64,000 nt of DNA from Alphaproteobacteria bacterium (GTDB lineage: Bacteria > Myxococcota_A > UBA796 > GCA-2862545), in the NCBI GenBank assembly GCA_020632925.1, contig JACKER010000017.1, positions 62,001 through 126,000 on the forward strand, read 5' to 3'. Position numbers and translations under genes: made by a program. Shown here one piece after another: positions 33,506 to 42,600 of this stretch (positions within the stretch are counted from its first letter, which is position 1; each line of letters starts with the position of its first letter). The notes beneath the pieces were generated by a model, which was not told the DNA's origin, made no database searches, and saw nothing but the letters and a program-made list of their open reading frames with translations.

Positions 33506-34119
33506 CGGACGAGGACGTGCTCGATGCTGAGCGCGACCTTGCGACCGCGGTCCGAGGTCTCCTCGAGCCGGTCGTACAGGTCCTTCCAGGACACGAGCAC
33601 GCTGGCGTCGGGGCGCGCGGTGAAGAGGGTCCGCAGCGCGTTGCGGTGCAGCGTGTCGATCGTGTCCTCGAGCTGCTTGGCCTTGCCGGTGGCGGCGCGG
33701 ATCTCGACGGGGTTGAGGCCCTTGACCACCTTCACCGCCTTCACCAGCGCCTCGACGAGCTCGCGGCAGGAGACGGCCATGTCGACGAGATCGGGGCGGA
33801 TCTCGGTGACGGCGTAGACGTCGAGCGCCTCCGCGAAGCCCTCGTAGTGGTCGGCCACGTCGTCGATCTCGGTGATCAGGCGGTGGATGTCGTCGCGCTC
33901 GAGCGGCGTGACGAACGAGGTGTCGAGCCGCTCGAGGCAGCGCGCGGTGATCTGATCCGCCTGGCTCTCGAGCTCGAACACGTCCTTGAGGGCACCCAGA
34001 TCGAAGGGCTTCGCCATCACCGCGCTCTCCACGCAGCGCGCGATCTCCAGCACCAGCGCGATCGCCTGGTCGAAGTCCTCGAAGTAGCTGTCGTTCTTCG
34101 GCATCAGGGAGAAGCCCAT
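33496..34119 (-). CDS. DUF47/PhoU-like partner of the phosphate permease
   Basis: A 207-residue all-helical protein: LMPKNDSYFEDFDQAI at the start, then E/D-rich helices with ELESQADQITARCLERL and IDDVADHYEGFAEAL, the repeated E/D-x-x-x-D metal-binding pattern of DUF47/PhoU-like proteins. Such proteins usually accompany PiT transporters and modulate them. It lies 11 bp after the PiT gene in the same direction. The ATG at 34119 matches the usual N terminus. Confidence 0.9.
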   Translation of the reverse strand: MGFSLMPKNDSYFEDFDQAIALVLEIARCVESAVMAKPFDLGALKDVFELESQADQITARCLERLDTSFVTPLERDDIHRLITEIDDVADHYEGFAEALDVYAVTEIRPDLVDMAVSCRELVEALVKAVKVVKGLNPVEIRAATGKAKQLEDTIDTLHRNALRTLFTARPDASVLVSWKDLYDRLEETSDRGRKVALSIEHVLVRHS

Positions 34120-34130
34120 CGGAGACCTCG

Positions 34131-35324
34131 TCAGGTGAGCGCGTCGATGACGACGTAGCAGAGACAGGACACGCCGGCGGCGGCGGGGAGCGTCAGGACC
34201 CAGGCGGTGAGGATCTGGCCGGTCACGCCCCACTTCACGGCGCTGATGCGCTTGGTGACGCCGACGCCGGTGATGGCGGCGGTGATGGCGTGCGTGGTGG
34301 AGATCGGCATCCCGAAGCGGCCCGCGATCTGGATGACGGAGGCGGCCACCGTCTCGGCGGCGAACCCGTCCAAGGGGTCGAGCTTGACCAGCTTCATCCC
34401 CATCGTCTTGATGATCTTCTTGCCGCCCGAGAAGGTGCCGAGGCCGATCACGGTGGCACAGGCGAGCTTGACCCAGAGCGGGACGCCCGCGTCGGCGGCG
34501 ATCACGCCCTCGGCCACGAGCCCGAGCGTGATGATGCCCATCGTCTTCTGGGCGTCGTTGTGGCCGTGCTCGAGCGCCATGTACCCGGCGGACAGCGTCT
34601 GCAGGATCCGGAAGGCGCCGTTGACCTGCCAGGGGCCCTGGCCGACCACCCGCCGGATGACGGCGATGGCGAACGGCGCGCCGGCGATGCCGTAGGCCCA
34701 CCAGGGGAGCTCGACGTGGGCGAGCAGCTCGAGCGGCGTGCCGATCAGCACGTGTCCGACGAAGCCGAAGAAGCTGGCGAGCATCACGAAGCTGAACGCC
34801 CAGATGCCGATCTTGACCGGCAGTGCCTCGCGGTCGTGGACCAGGCGGTAGAGCACCGTCGACACGAGGGCGGCGACGGCGAGACCGGCGACGGGGGAGG
34901 CGACCGTGGGCACGATCACCTTCTTCATGATGGCGGCCCACTTGATAACGCCGAGCGACCAGGACGCCCCGAAGCCCGCGCCCACGAGGCCGCCGATCAG
35001 CGCGTGGCTCGAGCTGCTGGGGATGCCGAACCACCAGGTGAACAGGTTCCACAGGATGGCGCCGAGCAGCGCCGCGAGCACGAGCTCCTGCGAGGCGATG
35101 CCGCTGTCGACGATGGAGCTCATCGTGTCGGCGACCTTCGTCTCGTAGATCAGCCCGCCGACGATGTTGAGCGTCGCCGCCATGGCGAGGGCCACGTTCG
35201 GGGACAGCGCGCGGGTGCCGATGCTCGTGGCGATGGCGTTGGCGGCGTCGTGGAAGCCGTTGGTGAAGTCGAAGAAGAGGGCGACGACCACGACGGCGAT
35301 GAGCAGCAGCGACACGTCCGGCAC
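34131..35324 (-). CDS. pit: Inorganic phosphate transporter, PiT family
   Basis: A 397-residue permease with about ten membrane helices. Both family signatures are visible: FDFTNGFHDAANAIATSIGTRAL in the N-terminal half and EHGHNDAQKTMGIITLGL in the C-terminal half, plus GIPSSSSHALIGGLVGAG and GMPISTTHAITAAITGVG. It carries out low-affinity, cation-coupled phosphate uptake. It starts at a GTG at 35324 preceded by AGGTG, and is followed by its DUF47 partner. Confidence 0.95.
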   Translation of the reverse strand: MPDVSLLLIAVVVVALFFDFTNGFHDAANAIATSIGTRALSPNVALAMAATLNIVGGLIYETKVADTMSSIVDSGIASQELVLAALLGAILWNLFTWWFGIPSSSSHALIGGLVGAGFGASWSLGVIKWAAIMKKVIVPTVASPVAGLAVAALVSTVLYRLVHDREALPVKIGIWAFSFVMLASFFGFVGHVLIGTPLELLAHVELPWWAYGIAGAPFAIAVIRRVVGQGPWQVNGAFRILQTLSAGYMALEHGHNDAQKTMGIITLGLVAEGVIAADAGVPLWVKLACATVIGLGTFSGGKKIIKTMGMKLVKLDPLDGFAAETVAASVIQIAGRFGMPISTTHAITAAITGVGVTKRISAVKWGVTGQILTAWVLTLPAAAGVSCLCYVVIDALT

Positions 35325-35360
35325 GGTTCACCTGGTGCGAGGGGCGTTGGGTAGCCCGGC

Positions 35361-35387
35361 ACCCCCGATCGTGCGTGCTGCGGGGGT
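35361..35387 (-). promoter_or_regulatory. Inverted repeat in the pit leader
   Basis: ACCCCCG at 35361-35367 and CGGGGGT at 35381-35387 form a 7-bp stem with a 13-nt loop, about 40 nt before the pit start codon. It could be a leader hairpin or an upstream terminator for the glycosyltransferase gene; a T-run on the minus strand is lacking. No clear promoter is seen in the rest of the 288-bp gap. Confidence 0.25.
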
Positions 35388-35612
35388 TTCGCGTCCCCTC
35401 GGGCCCTCGGCCGGTCACCGGGACGATGGCGGGCTCGTGGCGGTGTTCGCTGGCGTTGTAAGCGGGTTCTATCGGTCCCTGTCGGGAGGCGTGGTCCCCG
35501 CCGACGCACATCCGTCACCGTCGTGGCCGGGCATCGACCCCGCGGTGGCCCGGGCGGCGCGTGGGTTCGACGCGACCCGCACGCTCTCCGGTGACGATTG
35601 CGTGAATCCTGC

Positions 35613-37766
35613 TCAACGGACCGGGTCGGGCGGGAACGGATCGCCCCGGACGACCACGCCCAGGAGCCGGTCGGGCCCCGCTGGCGACGCCGTGATCACG
35701 ATCTCGTCGATGGGTGTCGGCGGACCGATGCCGACCTCGCGTGGCCCGCGACCCACGAGCTCGGTCGCCACGAGCTGCCCGCCATGCCGGAACGCCACCG
35801 TGGCGCGCGTCGCCTTCTCCAGGCGCACCCACACCCGCGCACCGGTCAGCGGCACCTCCGGGATCAGGGACACGCCAGGGGGCAGGAGGTCCAGCGGCGG
35901 CTCTCCGACGCTCGGCGCCCAGGCGACCGGGATCCGCAGGGGCAAGCCCGGCGGGAGGCGGCACCGCGTGGCGTCCGCCGGCGCCTCGACGCGCCTGACG
36001 GTGATCGAGCGCACGAGGGTCTCCACCTCCGAGCGCGCCACGACGACGACCCGCCGGGGACCGGTCAGCGCGAGGACCTCGCCGCCCGGGACCCCGCAGC
36101 CGAGCGTCACCTGGACCCCGGGCGTGTCCGCGGACGCCGTCCAGGCGCCGGTCCCCAGGAGCAGCGTCATTGTCCGCACCTCGCCAGGGCGGACGGTCGC
36201 CACCACCCGGCCCTCGCCATCGACGAGCGCAGGCTCGCCCTCGGCCGCGAGCCACCCGCCGGGGACGGTGACCTCGTCCTCGGTCCGCTGCTCGCCGAGC
36301 AGGCCGTCGCGCCGGACGTACCAGTAGCCAGGGTTGCCATTCGGTTGCGCCCGGACCGCGAACGGAGCCCACCCGTCGGCGAAGATCGGGCTCTGCGTCA
36401 GCTGCACGGCGCTCGTGAACAGGGCGTCCGGCTGTCCGCGCGGCAGGCCGAACGTCACCAGGTCGGGCCGGCGGGACAGGACGTAGTCGCCGTTCCCGAG
36501 ATCGTGGCCGAGCCACTTCCCGCCGAACCGCTCGGGGGGATGCAGCGCCAGCCAGCGGTCGTTCAGGCCGAGCATGTCGACCACGGGGAGATCCGTGAAG
36601 TAGGGGAGGGTCCCGGCGCTGTCCACCGCGATCGTGGCGGGGCGTCCGCCCGTGGCGCGCAGGACCGCCGCCGCGAAGGGGACGCCTTCCCACTCCCAGC
36701 GCTCCGCCGACGCGCGGTGGTCGGTCGGATCGAGGGTCGTGGCCAGCAGCGCCAGCGCGGGCAACGTGGTCAGCGCCACACCCCGACCGAGCGTGAGCGT
36801 CGTCGCCGCCGCACCCTCCGCCGCCAGCAGCGCCAGGACGGCGAGCCCGGGCACGAGCTGGCGCCAGCCGGGGAACAGGTCGCCCCCGACCAGCGCCACG
36901 TAGACCGTCCACACCACCGCCACCGTGGCCGGCGGGATCCAGCGGTGGCCCCGCTCACGTGCCGCCAGGGCGCCCAGCGCGCCGCCCGCGACCTGGGGCG
37001 CGCTCCACAGCAGCCCCTCGGCCGCCCACTGCACGCCGAGCCACGCGCGCACGGCCGTCAGCGAGACCTTGGCGCGCGCCGTGTTGGGCACGATGTCGCC
37101 GTGCCAGCCCACCCGGAACGCGAGCTGGGCCACGCTGGCCGCGACCGCCGGTGTGAGGCAGGTCAGCGCGCTCGGAGTGCCCCGTCCGGGACCCAGGGCG
37201 AGCCACCACCCGAGCGCGGCGGCGACCGGGAGCACCACGCCGTCCGCTCGGAGCCACGTCGCAGACGCGAACGCGAGCGCCGCCAGGGCGGTGGCGCCGC
37301 GCCGGGAGGTCTCGTGGGCGTGGACGGTCGCGACCAGCCCCACCAGGGTCACGCCTGCCAGCGCCGTGTGCTCGAGACCGCCGATCGCCCAGATCGCGAG
37401 TGGCCCCGTCGCCGCCAGCGTCGCCGACCCGGCCAGCACGCGGCGGGGATCGGGGCGCAGGGTCGTCGGGTCCAACCCCACCGCCACGAGGGCGGCCACG
37501 AAGCCCGCGAGGCCGAGGGCTCGCATCGCGTCGATCGGATCGACGCCCACGGTGTGGAGCGCCGCCGTCGCGAGCACCCAGAGCAGGTCGCTGTACCCCT
37601 CCACCCGGTCGGCGTCGTTCCAGGTGAGGCCCGAGCCCTCGGCCAGACGCTTCGCGTAGCGCGCGGAGATCAGCGCGTCGTCGGCGAGGAACGGAAGCCA
37701 CCACCACGCGTGGGCGAGGCCGAGGCCGACCACCCCGAGCAGCAGCGCCCAGGCCCGCGCGAGCAC
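35613..37766 (-). CDS. GT-C type membrane glycosyltransferase-like protein (AftB-like)
   Basis: A 717-residue protein. The first luminal/periplasmic loop has FLADDALISARYAKRLAEG followed by WNDADRVEGYSDLLWVLA, the D-D plus 'VEGY' pattern of arabinofuranosyltransferase-like GT-C enzymes that use polyprenyl-phosphate sugar donors. About nine hydrophobic helices follow to roughly residue 370, with GGDLFPGWRQLVPGLAVL. The C-terminal 330 residues are soluble, beta-rich and presumably periplasmic. The GTG start is 2 nt after the ligA stop. The acceptor is unknown; cell-surface glycan synthesis is inference. Confidence 0.75.
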   Translation of the reverse strand: MLARAWALLLGVVGLGLAHAWWWLPFLADDALISARYAKRLAEGSGLTWNDADRVEGYSDLLWVLATAALHTVGVDPIDAMRALGLAGFVAALVAVGLDPTTLRPDPRRVLAGSATLAATGPLAIWAIGGLEHTALAGVTLVGLVATVHAHETSRRGATALAALAFASATWLRADGVVLPVAAALGWWLALGPGRGTPSALTCLTPAVAASVAQLAFRVGWHGDIVPNTARAKVSLTAVRAWLGVQWAAEGLLWSAPQVAGGALGALAARERGHRWIPPATVAVVWTVYVALVGGDLFPGWRQLVPGLAVLALLAAEGAAATTLTLGRGVALTTLPALALLATTLDPTDHRASAERWEWEGVPFAAAVLRATGGRPATIAVDSAGTLPYFTDLPVVDMLGLNDRWLALHPPERFGGKWLGHDLGNGDYVLSRRPDLVTFGLPRGQPDALFTSAVQLTQSPIFADGWAPFAVRAQPNGNPGYWYVRRDGLLGEQRTEDEVTVPGGWLAAEGEPALVDGEGRVVATVRPGEVRTMTLLLGTGAWTASADTPGVQVTLGCGVPGGEVLALTGPRRVVVVARSEVETLVRSITVRRVEAPADATRCRLPPGLPLRIPVAWAPSVGEPPLDLLPPGVSLIPEVPLTGARVWVRLEKATRATVAFRHGGQLVATELVGRGPREVGIGPPTPIDEIVITASPAGPDRLLGVVVRGDPFPPDPVR

Positions 37767-37768
37767 GC

Positions 37769-39847
37769 CTACCCGAGCATCGAGAGCAGGGTCGCCTCGT
37801 CGATCACGGGCACTCCGAGCTCCTGCGCCTTCGCGAGCTTGCTGCCCGCCTTCTCGCCAGCCACCACGTAGTGCGTCTTCTTGCTCACCGACCCCGAGGT
37901 CTTGCCGCCGGCCGCCTGGATGCGGGCCTCGGCCTCGGCGCGCTCCAGCGTGGGGAGGGTCCCGGTGATCACGAAGGTCTTCCCGGCGATCGCCTCGACC
38001 ACAGAGGCCGCGGCGGCGGGCGCATCGAGGGGGGTGAAGGCCACGCCGAGCGAGCGCAGCGCGTCGATCTCGGCCCGGTGGGCGGGGTCGCGGAAGAACG
38101 CGGCGATCTCGTGCGCCACGACCTCGCCGATGCCGTGCACGCCGAGCAGGTCGGCGTCGCTCGCCGCCATCAGCGCGTCCAGCGTGAGGAAGTGCCGCGC
38201 CAGGTCGCGAGCGGTCGCCTCGCCGACGGTGGGGATGCCGAGCGCCGTGATGCAGCGCTCGAGCGGCCGGCCCTTGCTGATCTCCAGTGCGGCCAGGAGG
38301 TTGTCGGCGCTCTTGCCGCCCATGCGCTCGAGCGTCAGCAGCTGGGAGCGGGTCAGGCGGTACAGGTCGCTCACATGCTTGACCAGACCGCGATCCACGA
38401 GCTGGTCCACGAGCTTCTGCCCGAGCCCCTCGACGTCCATGGCGCCGCGGCTCGCGAAGTGGCGGAGGCCGGCAACGAGCTGCGCGGGGCAGGACAGGCG
38501 GTTCGTGCACCGCATCACGGCCTCGTCCGGGTCGCGGTGGATCTCGCCGCCGCACACCGGGCAGGACGACGGGAACACGACCTCGGGGCGGGAGGCGTGC
38601 TCCTCGTCGGGAACGGCCCGGACCACGCGCGGGATCACGTCGCCCGCGCGCTCCACGACCACGTGATCGCCCTCGCGCAGGTCGAGCAGGCGCACCTGGT
38701 CTTCGTTGTGCAGCGTCGCGCGGCTCACCGTGACACCGCCGACCCGCACCGGCCGGAGGTTCGCCACGGGCGTGATCGCGCCCGTCCGTCCGACCTGGAA
38801 GGTGACCTTCTCGAGGAGCGTCGTGACCTGCGGGGGAGGGTACTTGTACGCCACCGCCCAGCGGGGGGACCGGGTCACGAACCCGAGCTGCTCCTGGAGC
38901 TCCACGTCGTCGACCTTCACGACCGCGCCGTCGATCTCGTAGGGCAGGTCGTCGCGGCGGTGCCTGAGGTCGGCGATCGCCACGATCACCTCCTCGATCC
39001 CCTCCACCCGACGGTTCAGGTCGTTGGTCGGCAGCCCCCAGGCGCGGAAGCGCGCGAGCCACTCGGTGTGCGACGGGGAGGCGGCGGTGCCCTCGGCGAG
39101 CCCGTGGCTGTGCGCGATGAACTGCAGGGGCCGCTCGGCGGCGAGCTTGGGGTCGAGCTGGCGGACGGCACCCGCGGCGGCGTTGCGCGGGTTCTCGAAG
39201 GCCTTCTCCCCGCGCGCGACGCGGTCGGCGTTCATCTTCTCGAAGCCCGCCAGGAAGAACAGGATCTCGCCGCGCACGGACACCCAGGAAGGCACGTCGT
39301 CGCCGTGCAGCCGCGTCGGGACGCTCCGCATGGTCCGCACGTTGTGGACGATGTCCTCGCCGACCTGGCCGTCGCCCCGCGTGCCCGCGCCCGTCAGCCG
39401 GCCGTCCGCGTAGACCAGCTCCGCCGCGAGCCCGTCGAGCTTGGGCTCCACGACGTAGGCGATGTGCTCGGGGGCGGCCGCGCCGAGGAAGCGTCGGCAG
39501 CGCGCGTCGAACTCCCGGAGCTCGTCGTCGGAGAACGCGTTCGCGAGCGACAGCATGGGGACGCGGTGCGGGAACTCGGCGAGCCCTTCGACCGCCGGGC
39601 CGCCGACCCGTCGGGTCGGGGAGTCGTCGCGCACGAGCTGGGGGAAGCGGGCCTCGATGGACTCGAGCTCGCGATAGAGGAGGTCGTACGTCCGATCGTC
39701 GATGACCGCCGCGTCGTGGCGGTGGTACAGCTCGTTGTGGTGGTTGATCTCGGGCACGAGCTGGTCGAGACGGGCGCGCGCGCCGGCCTCGTCGAGCTCC
39801 CCCACGCGGGCGGCGATGGCGTCGGGATCGAGGGTGACGGCGTCCAC
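37769..39847 (-). CDS. ligA: NAD+-dependent DNA ligase
   Basis: A 692-residue enzyme that seals nicks during replication and repair. Order: Ia domain with the NAD site (HNELYHRHDAAVIDDRTYD), the adenylation motif VEPKLDGLAAELVYADGRL (Lys near residue 135), the OB fold (EGDHVVVERAGDVIPRV), a four-Cys zinc finger CPVCGGEIHRDPDEAVMRC followed by a fourth Cys, HhH repeats (ERMGGKSADNLLAAL), and a C-terminal BRCT domain (KTFVITGTLPTLERAEAEAR). GGAGGAGG lies 4 nt before the GTG at 39847, which decides the start. Confidence 0.96.
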   Translation of the reverse strand: MDAVTLDPDAIAARVGELDEAGARARLDQLVPEINHHNELYHRHDAAVIDDRTYDLLYRELESIEARFPQLVRDDSPTRRVGGPAVEGLAEFPHRVPMLSLANAFSDDELREFDARCRRFLGAAAPEHIAYVVEPKLDGLAAELVYADGRLTGAGTRGDGQVGEDIVHNVRTMRSVPTRLHGDDVPSWVSVRGEILFFLAGFEKMNADRVARGEKAFENPRNAAAGAVRQLDPKLAAERPLQFIAHSHGLAEGTAASPSHTEWLARFRAWGLPTNDLNRRVEGIEEVIVAIADLRHRRDDLPYEIDGAVVKVDDVELQEQLGFVTRSPRWAVAYKYPPPQVTTLLEKVTFQVGRTGAITPVANLRPVRVGGVTVSRATLHNEDQVRLLDLREGDHVVVERAGDVIPRVVRAVPDEEHASRPEVVFPSSCPVCGGEIHRDPDEAVMRCTNRLSCPAQLVAGLRHFASRGAMDVEGLGQKLVDQLVDRGLVKHVSDLYRLTRSQLLTLERMGGKSADNLLAALEISKGRPLERCITALGIPTVGEATARDLARHFLTLDALMAASDADLLGVHGIGEVVAHEIAAFFRDPAHRAEIDALRSLGVAFTPLDAPAAAASVVEAIAGKTFVITGTLPTLERAEAEARIQAAGGKTSGSVSKKTHYVVAGEKAGSKLAKAQELGVPVIDEATLLSMLG

Positions 39848-39851
39848 GGGG

Positions 39852-39859
39852 CCTCCTCC
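39852..39859 (-). promoter_or_regulatory. Strong Shine-Dalgarno site fixing the ligA GTG start
   Basis: GGAGGAGG on the minus strand ends 4 nt before the GTG at 39847. It supports this start over longer in-frame alternatives that run into the caspase gene. Confidence 0.6.
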
Positions 39860-39890
39860 GGCGAGCCGGCGCATCGTGCCACGCGGTGGG

Positions 39891-41501
39891 TCAGCGGTCG
39901 ACCTCGAGGCCCACGGACAGCGAGGTCCACGGCACGACGTCGAGGTGCGCGTCGGCGTCGGGGTCCAACGCGGCGACGTGCAGCCGCCCGCTCGCGGTCG
40001 CCGTCCAGCCGCGCCCCAGCACGATCCCCCCGGTCGCGTCCGGTCCGGCGGCGAAGAACCACCACCCGAGCGCGTCGCCCGCTGGGGGCAGCCACACGAA
40101 GCTCGGCCCCAACCCCACGCGCCCGCGGAAGATCCCGCGATCTCCCTGCCAGCCGGCGGAGGCCGTGGCCCATCCGACGAAGCGCCCCTGGTCGAGGCCC
40201 GGGTGGGCGGCCGAGCCTGCGCCGCCGGCGCTGAGCGCACCGACGAGGCCGTGTCCCACGGGGCCGTCCCGCCGGTCGGTGAGCACGAGCTCGGTCCCGA
40301 GCGCCCCCGGACCGATCGCGTCGCGGAACGGCGCGCTGCCGACGGCGACGGTGCGCAGGCCGAGCGAGGAGGTGGGGCCCTGGGCGAGCCGCGCCACCTC
40401 GTCGACGCTGTACGCGTGGCCGCCGGCGAGGCGCAGCGTGCCGTCGACCCGCGTGCCGCCCTCGCTGTCCCGCACGACCACGTGGTGTCGTCCGGGCGCG
40501 ATGGGCAGCGTCCCAGGGAGGAGGCCCTTCTCGCGGCCGTCGACCACCAGCGCCGCACCAGCGAGGGGGTGGTGCTCCGTGGGGTAGAGGTACACCAGCG
40601 CCCGATCCGCGCGGCGCCGCGCGCCCTGCTGCCCGGAGAGCACGACGTCGGCCTGGCCCACCACGCGGAAGGTGGCCTCGGGCACCTGCGCGCCCCCCGT
40701 GCGGTCGATCGCGCGCCCACGGGCCCAGTCGTGCGCCTCCCAGGCGGTCAGGACGCCGTCCCCGTCGCGGTCCGCCTCACCGAAGCTCCAGGTCATCGCG
40801 TCGAGGAGGAACCAGGTGTAGACGCCGTGCCCGAGCGTGTCGTCCTCGCGTGCCGGGCGGCCCGCGCTGGTGGCGAACAGGTGCGCCTCGCCCTCGCCGA
40901 TGCGACCCGCGGGAGGCGCGAGCGCGTCGTCGGGCCCGGGGCCGGCCTCCGGATCGACCACGCTGCGGCCGTCGCCGTCGAAGCACGCATCCACGATCAG
41001 CGCCTTGCGCGACGGTGCGAGCGAGCCGAAGAAGGCCTGCAGGTCGGCGAGATCGAGCGCGGTCGTGGGCAGCGCGCCGGACCGGGCGTCGCGGGGCAGC
41101 AGGTACCGGTGCCAGGTGCCCTCGGCGTCGCGGGCGCGCGTGCCGTGGCCGGAGAAGTAGACCACCAGCACGTCCCCGGAGCGCGTCGTGTCGCGCACGC
41201 CGCGGAGGGCCTCGAGCACGCCCGCGCGATCGGCGTCGGCGCCGGTCAGCAGGCGGACCTCGTCGAACCCGCCCACCTCGTCGCTGCGGAGCGCCGCCGC
41301 CACCGCCTCGGCGTCGTCCCCCGCGTGGTGCAGGGCGGGGAAGGTGGGATCCCCGTAGTCGTCCACCCCCACGACCACCGCGACCCGGCGCGGATCGCGC
41401 GCCTGCTGGAGCGCGGCGAGCGTGGTCACGGCGGGCTCGAGACCCTTGTCCACCTGGACGGGGGCGCGGTGAGCGCACGCGAGGAGGAGGCCGAGGATCA
41501 A
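39891..41501 (-). CDS. Caspase-like (peptidase C14) lipoprotein
   Basis: A 536-residue protein. With the TTG start at 41501 the N terminus is a lipoprotein signal, LILGLLLAC with the lipid Cys at about residue 9. The caspase-hemoglobinase domain follows: VAVVVGVDDYGDPTFPAL, the catalytic His in VVYFSGHGTRARD (near 117) and the catalytic Cys in ALIVDACFDGDG (near 172). An EF-hand-like loop DRDGDGVLTAWEAHDW lies near 245. A PEGA-like segment (VDGREKGLLPGTLPI) and a beta-rich C terminus complete it. It is a predicted periplasm-facing peptidase. TTG overlaps the stop of the preceding gene (TTGA), so it is coupled to the sigma-factor operon. Confidence 0.85.
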   Translation of the reverse strand: MILGLLLACAHRAPVQVDKGLEPAVTTLAALQQARDPRRVAVVVGVDDYGDPTFPALHHAGDDAEAVAAALRSDEVGGFDEVRLLTGADADRAGVLEALRGVRDTTRSGDVLVVYFSGHGTRARDAEGTWHRYLLPRDARSGALPTTALDLADLQAFFGSLAPSRKALIVDACFDGDGRSVVDPEAGPGPDDALAPPAGRIGEGEAHLFATSAGRPAREDDTLGHGVYTWFLLDAMTWSFGEADRDGDGVLTAWEAHDWARGRAIDRTGGAQVPEATFRVVGQADVVLSGQQGARRRADRALVYLYPTEHHPLAGAALVVDGREKGLLPGTLPIAPGRHHVVVRDSEGGTRVDGTLRLAGGHAYSVDEVARLAQGPTSSLGLRTVAVGSAPFRDAIGPGALGTELVLTDRRDGPVGHGLVGALSAGGAGSAAHPGLDQGRFVGWATASAGWQGDRGIFRGRVGLGPSFVWLPPAGDALGWWFFAAGPDATGGIVLGRGWTATASGRLHVAALDPDADAHLDVVPWTSLSVGLEVDR

Positions 41502-42046
41502 GGGGACCAGCGCAGGGTGAGGGTGGTTGTGGCGCAGCCCGGCCCCCCGGACGCGAGCGCCTCGGGGGAGGAGCACGCCAGCAGCTCGTAGCGCAGGGGG
41601 CCCGACCGGCCATCGGGACGCCAGGACAGCGGGATCTCCCCGCCGACGACGGCTTCACCGTCGACCTGCCAGTCTCCCGACGTCGGCCAGACGACCCGGT
41701 CCTGCTCACGGAGGACCGCCCACGCCGGGCGATCGGTGCGCGCGAGGAACACCACGCGCTCGTCCGGGGCCACCGCACCCTCGCTCCCCAGCGCCCGCGG
41801 CGCCCCGGTTCCCTCGGCCACCGCCTCCAGCGCCACCAACGGCGCGGCGCCGAGCCCCCGGTCGCGGGTCGTCGGGCCGGGGCGCACGACCACCGCGATC
41901 AGCAGCCCCGCGGCCACCGCCAGCGCGGCGCTCGCGACCGCCAGGCGACGTCGGTGCGCGGCCTGCTGTCGCACCCGGGCATGGACTGCGGACACGGGCG
42001 GTGGGGTCACCTGCCGCAGCGCTTCGAGCGACGGGATCTCGGTCAC
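41498..42046 (-). CDS. Single-pass membrane protein, possible anti-sigma factor
   Basis: A 182-residue protein. A short cytoplasmic N terminus (TEIPSLEALRQVTPPPVSAV) and a basic stretch RQQAAHRRR precede one membrane helix LAVASAALAVAAGLLIAVVV (residues 35-55); the rest is exported and ends in CATTTLTLRWSP. Its place directly after the ECF sigma gene, with GTGA overlap, and its topology are those of an anti-sigma factor, but the zinc-binding HxxxCxxC motif is absent. The periplasmic part resembles DUF4384-like domains seen next to caspase genes. Regulation of the sigma factor is inference. Confidence 0.6.
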   Translation of the reverse strand: MTEIPSLEALRQVTPPPVSAVHARVRQQAAHRRRLAVASAALAVAAGLLIAVVVRPGPTTRDRGLGAAPLVALEAVAEGTGAPRALGSEGAVAPDERVVFLARTDRPAWAVLREQDRVVWPTSGDWQVDGEAVVGGEIPLSWRPDGRSGPLRYELLACSSPEALASGGPGCATTTLTLRWSP

Positions 42047-42600
42047 CGGACCTCCTCGGGGATCAGGTCCCGGAGCAGCCTCCGGGCATAGGAGAGCTGG
42101 GAGCGGACCTGCTGGTCGGTCAGGCCCAGGATCTCGCCCACCTCGCGGGCGGGGAGCTCCTGCACGACGGCCAGCAGGACGATGGCGCGATGATCGACGG
42201 GCAGGGCGTCGACGGCGCGGGCCAGGGCACGCTCGCGTTCGCCGCGGAGCAGTCCCTCCTCGGGATCGAGCGCAGTGGCCGCCGTCCGGCCGAACAGGCT
42301 CAGCACGCGCGCGGTCCGCGTGCGGCGGCGGAGGCGGTCGATGCAGGCGCGGTGCGCGACGGTGAAGACCCAGCTGCGGAAGGAGCCCTGCGGTCGGGCG
42401 CGCCCCTCCACCACGCGGGCGAACGCGTCCACGCAGATCTCTTCGGCCTCCTCGCGCCGACCGAGCATCCGCAGGCAGAAGGCCGTGACCCGGCCCGCCC
42501 ACCTGCGGTAGAGCTCGTCGAAGGCACGGTCCTCCCCGTCCGACCAGGCGCGCAGGAGCTGGTCGTCGCTTCGCTCGGCGGCGGGGAGAGGAGCGTTCAA
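42043..42600 (-). CDS. ECF-type RNA polymerase sigma factor
   Basis: A 185-residue sigma-70 family protein. Region 2 is seen in DDQLLRAWSDGEDRAFDELYRR through GSFRSWVFTVAHRACIDRLRRR, and region 4 in LPVDHRAIVLLAVVQELPAREVGEILGLTDQQVRSQLSYARRLL-like sequence with its helix-turn-helix. It redirects RNA polymerase to a specific regulon. The TTG at 42600 overlaps the stop of the upstream Asp-rich gene (TTGA); upstream of that the frame is Arg-rich shadow. It is co-translated with the membrane protein and caspase downstream, which it may regulate or be regulated by. Confidence 0.87.
   Translation of the reverse strand: MNAPLPAAERSDDQLLRAWSDGEDRAFDELYRRWAGRVTAFCLRMLGRREEAEEICVDAFARVVEGRARPQGSFRSWVFTVAHRACIDRLRRRTRTARVLSLFGRTAATALDPEEGLLRGERERALARAVDALPVDHRAIVLLAVVQELPAREVGEILGLTDQQVRSQLSYARRLLRDLIPEEVR

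Noticed and set aside
35613..39062. Single 1149-residue minus-strand protein covering the glycosyltransferase and part of ligA
   Set aside because: The upstream part is ligA read in a wrong frame; the real gene starts at the GTG at 37766 directly after the ligA stop.
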